From: Bacteroidota bacterium
Lineage (GTDB): Bacteria; Bacteroidota; Bacteroidia; Chitinophagales; Chitinophagaceae
NCBI GenBank assembly: GCA_023433345.1
Contig: JAEZDA010000017.1
Span: 62,001-126,000 of the forward strand
Reading direction: 5' to 3'
DNA: 64,000 nucleotides
The position numbers were made by a program, and so were the translations under genes. Below are positions 17,606 to 24,608 of this stretch, in pieces. The notes under the pieces are model-generated. The model made no database searches. It was not told the DNA's origin and worked only from the letters and a program-made list of their open reading frames with translations. Numbering within the stretch: the first letter of the stretch is position 1; each line of letters begins with the position of its first letter.

Positions 17606-18736
17606 ATGGTTTTACTCAGCGGGCCGAATATGGACGGCAATGAATGGAAATATGTAAAAGACTGCCTTGATACCGGCTGGGTAAGCAGCGTCGGCGCCTA
17701 CGTAGATCAGTTTGAGAAAATGTCTGCAACCTTTGCGGGAACTTCATTTGCTGTTGCAACGAGCAGTGGAACCACTGCACTTCACACATGCCTGATAATG
17801 GAAGGCGTGGGCGAGAACGACCTTGTCATTACACAGAACATCACTTTCATTGCCACATTAAACTCAATTTGCTACACCGGCGCACGGCCTGTGCTGATTG
17901 ATACTGACGAACTCACCTGGCAAATGGATCTTGATCTTCTGGAGAAATTTCTTGGCGAGGAAACGCGGCAGGAAAACGGAGAATGTGTTCACAAACTCTC
18001 CGGGAAAAGAATTCCTGTAATCATGCCCGTTCATGTGTTAGGGAACATGTGTGATATGGACAGGCTGATGAAAATAGCTAATGAACATAAGCTCGTTGTT
18101 ATCGAAGATTCCACGGAAGCTCTGGGAAGCTATTACAAAGAAAAGCATGCCGGTAGTTTCGGGAAGATGGGAACATTCAGTTACAATGGTAACAAGATCA
18201 TTACAACCGGCGGTGGCGGCATGATAGTTACTTCTGATGAAGCGCTTGCAAAACGGGCAAAGCACCTCACCACCCAGGCGAAAAGCGATCCCTTTGAATA
18301 TTATCATGATGAGATCGGTTACAACTACAGGTTGGTGAATGTTGGAGCTGCTATGGGAGTTGCACAAATGGAACAACTTCCTTCATTTCTCCAAAAGAAA
18401 AAGGAAATTATCGGGTTTTATAAATCAGCACTGGATCAGGTGGGCGATATCACCTTTCAAAAAGTTGAAAAAGATGTGAACCCCAACTGGTGGCTCCCTA
18501 CCATAAAAACAACGAAACAAAAAGAAGTGCTCAAAGCTCTTAACGATGAAAAATTACAGAGCAGGCCTTTTTGGGTGCCGATGAACCAACTGCCAATGTT
18601 TGGCAAGGATATCTACATTACGGAAAACGATCGTTCTGATTTTATTTACAGGCATTGCCTTAGTATTCCCTGCTCAACAAATATTAAGGACGAAGAAATG
18701 GAACGCGTGGTGAAAACAATTAAATCTGTTTTTTAA
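17606..18736 (+). CDS. LegC / PglE-like PLP aminotransferase (DegT/DnrJ/EryC1/StrS)
   Basis: 376 aa. It starts SGPNMDGNEWKYVKDCLDT and continues GWVSSVGAYVDQFE, as in LegC-family sugar aminotransferases. The PLP Schiff-base lysine is Lys197 in YNGNKIITTG, and IEDSTEALGS holds the PLP-phosphate Asp. LegC/PglE enzymes convert UDP-4-keto-6-deoxy-GlcNAc to the 4-amino sugar using glutamate. The upstream PglD-like acyltransferase and the PglC-like transferase 2 bp downstream make a diNAcBac-type or legionaminic-precursor product likely; the 4,6-dehydratase is missing from the window. A terminator precedes it, so it should have its own promoter, though no exact TAnnTTTG box is visible. Confidence 0.88.
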   Translation: MVLLSGPNMDGNEWKYVKDCLDTGWVSSVGAYVDQFEKMSATFAGTSFAVATSSGTTALHTCLIMEGVGENDLVITQNITFIATLNSICYTGARPVLIDTDELTWQMDLDLLEKFLGEETRQENGECVHKLSGKRIPVIMPVHVLGNMCDMDRLMKIANEHKLVVIEDSTEALGSYYKEKHAGSFGKMGTFSYNGNKIITTGGGGMIVTSDEALAKRAKHLTTQAKSDPFEYYHDEIGYNYRLVNVGAAMGVAQMEQLPSFLQKKKEIIGFYKSALDQVGDITFQKVEKDVNPNWWLPTIKTTKQKEVLKALNDEKLQSRPFWVPMNQLPMFGKDIYITENDRSDFIYRHCLSIPCSTNIKDEEMERVVKTIKSVF

Positions 18737-18738
18737 GG

Positions 18739-19413
18739 ATGTACAGGATAGTGAAGAGGTTTTTGGATATCATTCTTGCTGTTTTGGCAATTATTATCCT
18801 TCTGCCGCTATTCCTAACCGTTAGTATCATACTTGCTTTCACCGGAGAAAAGGAGATCTTCTATTTCCAAAAACGGGTTGGCTTTAAGAACCGCTCTTTT
18901 TTCATCTGGAAATTTGCCACCATGGTAAAGAATAGCCCGAATATCGGCACAGGGGAAATAACCTTGCGTAATGATCCCAGGGTTACGCCATTTGGCAGGT
19001 TTTTGAGGAGGACCAAGATCAATGAATTGCCACAGGTATTTAATGTTTTGAAAGGAGACATGAGCATTGTAGGTCCGCGGCCACTCATGCAGGTGAGTTT
19101 TGATCTGTTTGATGAAGAAACGAAAAGAAACATCTACAAGGTCAGGCCTGGTATCACGGGTATCGCTTCCCTTGTTTTCAGAGATGAGGAAAAGATCCTT
19201 TCTGCTGCAGACGACCCGAAACTGATGTACCGTTCCATTTATCCCTATAAAGCTTCACTGGAAACCTGGTACAGCCGCAATATGTCCTTTTCCACCGATG
19301 TATTGATCATTTTCATGACGGCATGGTCGATCTTCTTTCCTCCATCTCCGGAAAAGATCGATGCAGTGTTCAAAGGCCTGCCGCCAAGAGTGGGGTTTTC
19401 AGGCTCCTTATAA
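18739..19413 (+). CDS. Undecaprenyl-phosphate sugar phosphotransferase (PglC-like monotopic PGT)
   Basis: 224 aa, the length of minimal PglC-type enzymes with no extra N-terminal membrane domain. One N-terminal re-entrant hydrophobic helix lies at ~9-34, with KFATM (58-62), RRTKINELPQ (90-99) and IVGPRPL following. It would transfer a sugar-1-phosphate to undecaprenyl phosphate as the first membrane step of the glycan. At the catalytic Asp-Glu dyad the Asp is Asn95 here (AAT codon), with Glu96 kept. It lies 2 bp after the aminotransferase and overlaps the convergent UmuD-like gene by 6 bp. Confidence 0.87.
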   Translation: MYRIVKRFLDIILAVLAIIILLPLFLTVSIILAFTGEKEIFYFQKRVGFKNRSFFIWKFATMVKNSPNIGTGEITLRNDPRVTPFGRFLRRTKINELPQVFNVLKGDMSIVGPRPLMQVSFDLFDEETKRNIYKVRPGITGIASLVFRDEEKILSAADDPKLMYRSIYPYKASLETWYSRNMSFSTDVLIIFMTAWSIFFPPSPEKIDAVFKGLPPRVGFSGSL

Positions 19414-19740
19414 TGGATGCAGAACGAATCGCACGAGGCCTAATATTTTGAAGTTTGCATATGGATCAACTTCCAGTGGCGAAAAATAATTTCCACCACT
19501 TAATAAACGTATCTTTTTTCCATAGCGTTCGATTCGCCTCACCAAAAGGGTTCCTTCCAAAAGCGCAATTATTATTTTTCCATTCACCTCGGTAAAGTTT
19601 TCTTCCACAACAAGTATATCACCATCCTTTATACCGTCAGCAACCATTGATGAACCTTGCATTTTTAAAAGGCGGGTTGATGAATTTGATGATGCCAATT
19701 CTTTATTTATCGTATGTGTTATTTCAGATATAGGAGTCAT
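19408..19740 (-). CDS. S24/LexA-fold protein, UmuD'-like, catalytic Lys replaced by Arg
   Basis: 110 aa, shorter than E. coli UmuD (139). QGSSM (Ser31) followed by DGIKDGDILVVEE matches the S24 Ser-nucleophile region, and GKIIIALLEGTLLVRRIER matches the Lys-bearing strand. In UmuD and LexA the second catalytic residue is the Lys of a V-K-[KR] motif; here it is Arg68 (AGG codon). There is no Ala-Gly or Cys-Gly cleavage site upstream, and only 30 residues precede Ser31, so the protein resembles processed UmuD'. No umuC gene is adjacent. It may be a subunit of a translesion polymerase encoded elsewhere, or a retired paralogue. A 9+9 bp palindrome lies just upstream. Confidence 0.75.
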   Translation of the reverse strand: MTPISEITHTINKELASSNSSTRLLKMQGSSMVADGIKDGDILVVEENFTEVNGKIIIALLEGTLLVRRIERYGKKIRLLSGGNYFSPLEVDPYANFKILGLVRFVLHPL

Positions 19741-19751
19741 AAGATAAGTTC

Positions 19752-19774
19752 ATTTGCTAAAAATATTAGCAAAT
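19752..19774. promoter_or_regulatory. Perfect 9-bp inverted repeat between the UmuD'-like and SplB-like genes (probable operator)
   Basis: ATTTGCTAA and its exact complement TTAGCAAAT are separated by 5 bases. It sits 12 bp from the UmuD'-like start and 20 bp from the SplB-like start, where a dimeric repressor could control both genes. The UmuD'-like protein has no DNA-binding domain, so the binder must be encoded elsewhere. Confidence 0.65.
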
Positions 19775-19779
19775 CTATC

Positions 19780-19787
19780 TACTTTTG
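19780..19787 (+). promoter_or_regulatory. Bacteroidetes -7 box for the SplB-like gene
   Basis: TACTTTTG matches TAnnTTTG exactly and lies 6 nt before the ATG at 19794, next to the palindrome. The transcript would be leaderless or nearly so. A TTTG at 19753-19756 inside the palindrome could be a -33 element, but its 23-nt spacing is long. Confidence 0.55.
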
Positions 19788-19793
19788 CAATGA

Positions 19794-20897
19794 ATGAAAA
19801 AAATTAAATCCGCCCAAATACAAAAGGCGAAGGATACAGAGGAGCAACCTGAATATCTCAAAGGGAGGGGCGCGCAGATAAACACGGCGAACAAATTTCT
19901 GAACTCCCATAAAGTAATTGAACATCACGAGGGTATTGACGAATGGGGATCTGAGGATGAGCGCACATCTTTTATAATGAGCGAGGCCAGGTCAATTGTG
20001 AACAGGGTTGATAGTCCTGATGTTGGAATGATGTACAGTATGAACCCTTACGCGGGGTGCGAGCATGGTTGCATTTATTGTTACGCGCGCAATGCCCATG
20101 AATATTGGGGATATAGCGCGGGGCTGGACTTTGAAAGAAAAATAATCGTGAAGCAGAACGCGCCATTGTTGCTCCGTAAATTTCTGATGAACCCGAAATG
20201 GATATGTGAACCCATAACAATGAGTGGAAATACTGATTGCTACCAGCCATGCGAAAAGAAATTCAGGCTCACAAGATCAATGCTTGAAGTTTGCCGTGAA
20301 TTCAATCAACCTGTTGGCATGATCACCAAGAACGCAGGTATGTTGCGGGATATGGATATTCTTAAAGACATGGCGGAAAAAAATCAGGTGTCAATAGTGG
20401 TTTCCCTTACAACTCTTAATGAAGACCTGCGGAGGCAGATGGAGCCCCGCACAACTACTTCAACACAAAGGCTCAGGCTGATAGAAAAGTTGAGCGAAGA
20501 AGGTGTGAGAATGGGAGTGATGATCGGGCCGGTCGTTCCGGGTTTAAATGACCACGAAATTCCAGCTATTCTAAAATCTGCTTCTTCAGCCGGCGCATCG
20601 TTTTCGGCTTATACATTCGTTCGCCTTAATGGATCTGTTCAGATAATGTTCAAAGACTGGCTTTATAAAAACTTTCCAGACCGGGCTGATAAGGTCTGGC
20701 ATTCCATCCAGGACGGGCATGGAGGAAAGGTGAATGACAGCCGCTTCGGCCTGCGTATGCGCGGCGAGGGAAATAATGCCGAAATCATCAACCAACAATT
20801 CAAAAAGTATTCTAAATTATTTGGACTTGATAAAAACAGGTGGGATCTCAACACGGCGATGTTCAGGCGGCCGGGTTCGCAACTTGATTTGTTTTGA
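19794..20897 (+). CDS. Radical SAM protein, SplB-like / PA0069 family
   Basis: 367 aa. The 4Fe-4S cluster motif is C-x3-C-x2-C at Cys89, Cys93 and Cys96 (GCEHGCIYCYAR). It has the PA0069-family features NPYAGCEHGC and the conserved TMSGNTDCYQPCEK segment. These enzymes resemble spore photoproduct lyase, but their reaction in non-spore-formers is unknown. Its place beside a UmuD'-like gene and a shared palindrome suggests a link to DNA damage (inference). The C-terminus ends in QLDLF, resembling beta-clamp-binding motifs, which fits DNA work but proves nothing. Confidence 0.85.
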   Translation: MKKIKSAQIQKAKDTEEQPEYLKGRGAQINTANKFLNSHKVIEHHEGIDEWGSEDERTSFIMSEARSIVNRVDSPDVGMMYSMNPYAGCEHGCIYCYARNAHEYWGYSAGLDFERKIIVKQNAPLLLRKFLMNPKWICEPITMSGNTDCYQPCEKKFRLTRSMLEVCREFNQPVGMITKNAGMLRDMDILKDMAEKNQVSIVVSLTTLNEDLRRQMEPRTTTSTQRLRLIEKLSEEGVRMGVMIGPVVPGLNDHEIPAILKSASSAGASFSAYTFVRLNGSVQIMFKDWLYKNFPDRADKVWHSIQDGHGGKVNDSRFGLRMRGEGNNAEIINQQFKKYSKLFGLDKNRWDLNTAMFRRPGSQLDLF

Positions 20898-20959
20898 ACT
20901 GATAAGCATCTGTTCCTTTTAACCCGTCAATAAAAATCCATTACTTTTACTTCAAGTAT

Positions 20960-22414
20960 ATGGAAGATATTATTTCCAGGATCCACCTCCTATTTTCCCG
21001 GATATCGGCGGATAAGATCTCTTCAATTGTAAAACTTCCCGAGAGCGGCGGAGACAGGAAGTATTACCGTTTTACTGCAAACGGATCAGGAGGTGAAAGG
21101 TCCTATATTGCCACATTCAGTACAGATGTAAATGAGAACCGTGTTTTCATTTCATGGAGCAGGCATTTTTTTGAAAAGCGTTTGTCCGTTCCGGTTATCT
21201 ATGCAGTGGCAGATGACAACTCTCTTTATATTCAGGAAGACCTCGGTGATAAATCACTGTTAGATATAAGGCTGAAGGAAGGAGACAGTGATTATGTTTT
21301 TAGCCTGTATAAGAAATCTCTGCTGGAACTGGCGCGATTGCAAATTCTTGGTGACCGCGGTTTAGATTATTCCATAGTTACAACCTCCGGTGAATTTGGA
21401 AGAGAGGCTGTATTGCATGATCTTTTATATTTCAAATTTTATTTTGTTGATACGCTGAAGCTGAAATATGACCGCGAAAAACTTCTTTCCGAGTTTCAGA
21501 CCATCGCAACTGAATTATCTTCTTCAACAAGAAAGCACTTCATGTTTCGTGACTTCCAGGGAAGAAATATAATGGTGAGAAACGAGGAAGTTTTTTTTAT
21601 CGACTACCAGGGTGGAATGAAGGGGCCTGCGGTTTATGATGCAGCCTCGCTTCTGTGGCAGGCAAAAGCTGATTTAAGCCCGTCGTGGCGGGCAGAATTA
21701 TTTGAATATTACGTTGAATGTCTCGTGAATATCAGTGACGAGAAAATAGAGCCAGCTATACTGCGGAAAGAATATCAGGGTCTCGTTCTGTTGCGTCTTC
21801 TCCAGGTTCTCGGTGCTTATGGATTTCGCGGCCTGTTTGAAAGAAAACAGCATTTCATTTCAAGCATACCGAAAGGGATTGAAAATCTTTCTGCTTTTAA
21901 ATCAGACTTCGGAATCCCTGGTAAATATCCCGAATTGAATCATGTGGTATCGCTTTTAATTGAAGACGAAAGCCTGCAGAAAATGGAAGCCAGGTCCGCG
22001 ATTGATTCTCCATTGCTCGTAACCATCAACAGCTTTTCTTTCACTCAACGCGGTTATCCTCCAGACGCAACCGGAAACGGAGGCGGCTTTGTTTTTGATT
22101 GCCGCGGCATTCTAAACCCCGGACGAATCGATGAATACAAATCTCAAACAGGCAGAGACGAACCTGTGAAAGTATACCTTGAACAACGGACGCGGATGCC
22201 TGAATTTCTGCGCACAGTTTATGATACCGTAGATATTGCAGTGGAGAATTACATAGAAAGGGGTTTCGAAAACCTCACCGTGAGCTTTGGCTGCACAGGC
22301 GGCAGGCACCGGAGCGTGTATGCGGCAGATTCACTTGCAAAACATCTCCGGGAAAAATATAAGGTACGCACAAGCGTGAATCATCTGGAGCAAAACTACA
22401 CTGAGAATATATGA
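20960..22414 (+). CDS. Sugar kinase (AmgK / aminoglycoside phosphotransferase fold) fused to a RapZ C-terminal domain
   Basis: 484 aa, two domains. Residues ~1-340 are an APH-fold kinase: the catalytic loop RDFQGRN is at about 197-203 and the metal-binding DYQGG at about 215. Residues ~349-484 are a RapZ C-terminal domain with RGYPPDATGNGGG, DCRGILNPGR and the hallmark CTGGRHRSV starting at Cys445. AmgK phosphorylates MurNAc or GlcNAc at C1 in cell-wall recycling; the RapZ C-terminal domain binds glucosamine-6-phosphate in E. coli. The fusion suggests a kinase with built-in amino-sugar sensing (inference). It overlaps the MurU-like gene by 4 bp. A near-match box, TACTTTTA at 20942, lies 10 nt before the ATG. 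Confidence 0.85.
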   Translation: MEDIISRIHLLFSRISADKISSIVKLPESGGDRKYYRFTANGSGGERSYIATFSTDVNENRVFISWSRHFFEKRLSVPVIYAVADDNSLYIQEDLGDKSLLDIRLKEGDSDYVFSLYKKSLLELARLQILGDRGLDYSIVTTSGEFGREAVLHDLLYFKFYFVDTLKLKYDREKLLSEFQTIATELSSSTRKHFMFRDFQGRNIMVRNEEVFFIDYQGGMKGPAVYDAASLLWQAKADLSPSWRAELFEYYVECLVNISDEKIEPAILRKEYQGLVLLRLLQVLGAYGFRGLFERKQHFISSIPKGIENLSAFKSDFGIPGKYPELNHVVSLLIEDESLQKMEARSAIDSPLLVTINSFSFTQRGYPPDATGNGGGFVFDCRGILNPGRIDEYKSQTGRDEPVKVYLEQRTRMPEFLRTVYDTVDIAVENYIERGFENLTVSFGCTGGRHRSVYAADSLAKHLREKYKVRTSVNHLEQNYTENI

Positions 22415-23130
22415 TAAAGCAGGCAATGATATTTTCAGCGGGGCTTGGTACGCGGTTCAAACCGTGGACAGACAAACATCCCAAAGCCCTGGCCCTGGTG
22501 AATGGCAAGTCTTTACTGCAGAGGAACATCGAATACCTGCAGCAATACGGCATTTACCGGGTGATTATAAATGTTCATCATTTCGCAGAGCAGGTTTTAG
22601 ATGCCGTTGAGAAAAATAGGGGATGGGGCAGCCAAATTATAATAAGCGATGAACAGCATGAATTGCTGGAAACCGGTGGTGGTCTGCTTCACGCAAGAGA
22701 GCTTTTTCAGGAAGAACCGTTTATCACGCTTAACGTAGACGTGCTGACAAAACTTAACCTTTTTGAGATCCAGGATTTTTGGAAGCGCACCGGCGCCTTG
22801 TTAACCCTGAGTGTACAGGATAGAGATACTTCAAGATATTTTTTGTTTGATGAAAGCATGAAGCTGGCCGGCTGGCGAAACATTAAAACAGGCGAAGAGA
22901 GAATTGTGAGAGCGCTAACAGGAGTTATACAAAAGGCCTATAGTTGTGTGGCAGTTTATGATCCCCGCATATTTGATCTTATTCCACAGCGCGGAAAATT
23001 TTCTCTCACTGAAACTTTTTTAAGCCTGGCATCCGATCACCTAATCAATGGCTTTGAGCATCCGGAGGATGATTTTGTGGATGTAGGAAAACCTGAAAGC
23101 GTAGCGGTTGCAGAAGAAAGATTTAAATAG
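22411..23130 (+). CDS. Sugar-1-phosphate nucleotidyltransferase, MurU-like
   Basis: 239 aa. The N-terminal signature FSAGLGTRFKPWTDKHPKAL is the GxGTRxxPxT...PK nucleotide-binding loop of NTP-transferases, and LNVDVLTKL holds the metal-binding Asp. Length and form match MurU, which makes UDP-MurNAc from MurNAc-1-phosphate, or the related alpha-D-mannose-1-phosphate guanylyltransferases. The ATGA overlap with the AmgK-like kinase favours a salvage pathway that makes a UDP-sugar directly. Confidence 0.87.
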   Translation: MIKQAMIFSAGLGTRFKPWTDKHPKALALVNGKSLLQRNIEYLQQYGIYRVIINVHHFAEQVLDAVEKNRGWGSQIIISDEQHELLETGGGLLHARELFQEEPFITLNVDVLTKLNLFEIQDFWKRTGALLTLSVQDRDTSRYFLFDESMKLAGWRNIKTGEERIVRALTGVIQKAYSCVAVYDPRIFDLIPQRGKFSLTETFLSLASDHLINGFEHPEDDFVDVGKPESVAVAEERFK

Positions 23131-23133
23131 CTT

Positions 23134-23150
23134 AGTTCTGCCGCAGAACT
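23134..23150. terminator. Hairpin between convergent genes, possible weak terminator
   Basis: A perfect 7-bp stem AGTTCTG / CAGAACT with a CCG loop lies 3 bp after the MurU-like stop and 12 bp before the adaptor stop. Neither side has a clean T tract (GTTGTT on the plus strand), so it is a weak or factor-assisted terminator at best. Confidence 0.4.
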
Positions 23151-23162
23151 GTTGTTACCTGA

Positions 23163-24551
23163 TCAATCTTTCTTTTCAAACAATTCTTTCTTTTCCACTG
23201 CTTTTACCTCTGAACCATCCTTGAGAGTTTTGCTCACCACATCGTAAGGGCCAGACACAACAACATCACCCTCCTTTAATCCGCTCTTGATTTCTATAAA
23301 GTTCAGATCCTGAATGCTTGTTTCCACCTTTACTTTTTTCACCTTATTGTCTGTTCCTACAACATACACTACCACATCGAGATCATCGTTGTCGCTGGCA
23401 GGCTTTTCAGTTCCTGTTGCCGCTGGTTTTTTTGAAGTGCTGTCGACCTTTTCGCGCGTGGTAACAGCATTTATCGGAACGCTCAATACATCAACATGCG
23501 TTTCAGTTTGTATGTCTGCGCTTGCATTCATTCCCGGCCGGAAAGGGAAGGAGCCACGTCTTCCTACAAGGTCTGCATAACTGGATGTATCCAGCCTGAT
23601 GTACACTTTGTATTGCGTTACATCATTTCCTGTGGCGAGTTGACTTGCCTGTGCGGCGCCGGTATTACTGCTCGCAATCTGCATTACCACTCCTGTAAAT
23701 TTTCTTTCGCTGTAGGCATCGATGGTAACCACCGCCTTGTCGCCGATCTTCACCTTTGGTACATCGTTTTCACCAACATCAACACGTACCTCAATTTTAG
23801 ACATATCCGCAATTCTCAGCATCTCTGTTCCGGCCATCATATTACTCCCAACCACGCGTTCGCCTTTCTTCACATTCAACAAGCTAACCACTCCTCCCAT
23901 CGGGGCTACAATAGCCGTTCTGCTAAGATCTTTATTTGCTCTTTCAAGCACAGCCCTTGCGCTTTGTACATTAGCCTTTGCGCTTTGAACCCCTGCCTGG
24001 CCGCCACGTATACCTTCAAGAGCTGCATTATAATTAGCCTTAGCAGATTTTAATGCCGCATCAGCAACATTGAATTCATTGCGGCTTATAACCTTTTCAT
24101 CAAATAACTTCTTTTGCATATCATAGGTACGCTGCGCCTGTTCGAGAGAAGCCTTCAATGCTTCAAGGTTGGCCTGGGAGTTTGCAACCTGCGCCATGGA
24201 ACTTGCCACCTGCGCTTCACTTTGAGCCACACCACTTGCCGCCTGGTCGCGCTGGCTGCTGTATATGTCTGCGTAAATGCGACCAAGTAATTGTCCTTTT
24301 TTTACAGTGTCTCCTTCCATTACGTTCAGCTCAGTGATCTCACCGCTGATATCAGGGCTCACCTTCACTTCTATCTCGGGATAAACCTTTCCGCTTGCGT
24401 TCACAACTTCAATGATAGTTCGCTTCTGAACTTTCTCGGTGGTAACCTTTATCCCTTCTGCCTTTCCGAATACGCCCATCTTAGATAATACAACAAGTAG
24501 AACTATTAATGCACTGAGGCTTATTAAAACCCATTTGGTTTTCTTATTCAT
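23163..24551 (-). CDS. HlyD/MacA-type periplasmic adaptor (membrane fusion protein)
   Basis: 462 aa. An N-terminal membrane anchor lies at ~8-25. Lipoyl (biotinyl-like) halves flank a long coiled-coil hairpin (about residues 95-215, rich in Ala, Gln and Lys with SAKANVQSA repeats). The beta-barrel domain follows (IVAPMGGVVSLLNVKKGE; VTIDAYSERKFTG). A low-complexity insert around residue 380 (TSSKKPAATGTEK) lies before the C-terminal domain. The partner TolC protein is encoded 57 bp upstream on the same strand. No ABC or RND pump gene adjoins them, since the downstream neighbour is convergent, so the pump must be elsewhere. Confidence 0.88.
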   Translation of the reverse strand: MNKKTKWVLISLSALIVLLVVLSKMGVFGKAEGIKVTTEKVQKRTIIEVVNASGKVYPEIEVKVSPDISGEITELNVMEGDTVKKGQLLGRIYADIYSSQRDQAASGVAQSEAQVASSMAQVANSQANLEALKASLEQAQRTYDMQKKLFDEKVISRNEFNVADAALKSAKANYNAALEGIRGGQAGVQSAKANVQSARAVLERANKDLSRTAIVAPMGGVVSLLNVKKGERVVGSNMMAGTEMLRIADMSKIEVRVDVGENDVPKVKIGDKAVVTIDAYSERKFTGVVMQIASSNTGAAQASQLATGNDVTQYKVYIRLDTSSYADLVGRRGSFPFRPGMNASADIQTETHVDVLSVPINAVTTREKVDSTSKKPAATGTEKPASDNDDLDVVVYVVGTDNKVKKVKVETSIQDLNFIEIKSGLKEGDVVVSGPYDVVSKTLKDGSEVKAVEKKELFEKKD

Positions 24552-24608
24552 ATACTTCGTTTATGCTTTGGCGTTATGCCGTTCGTTTCCCTTACGATTT
24601 TCTCCGGT

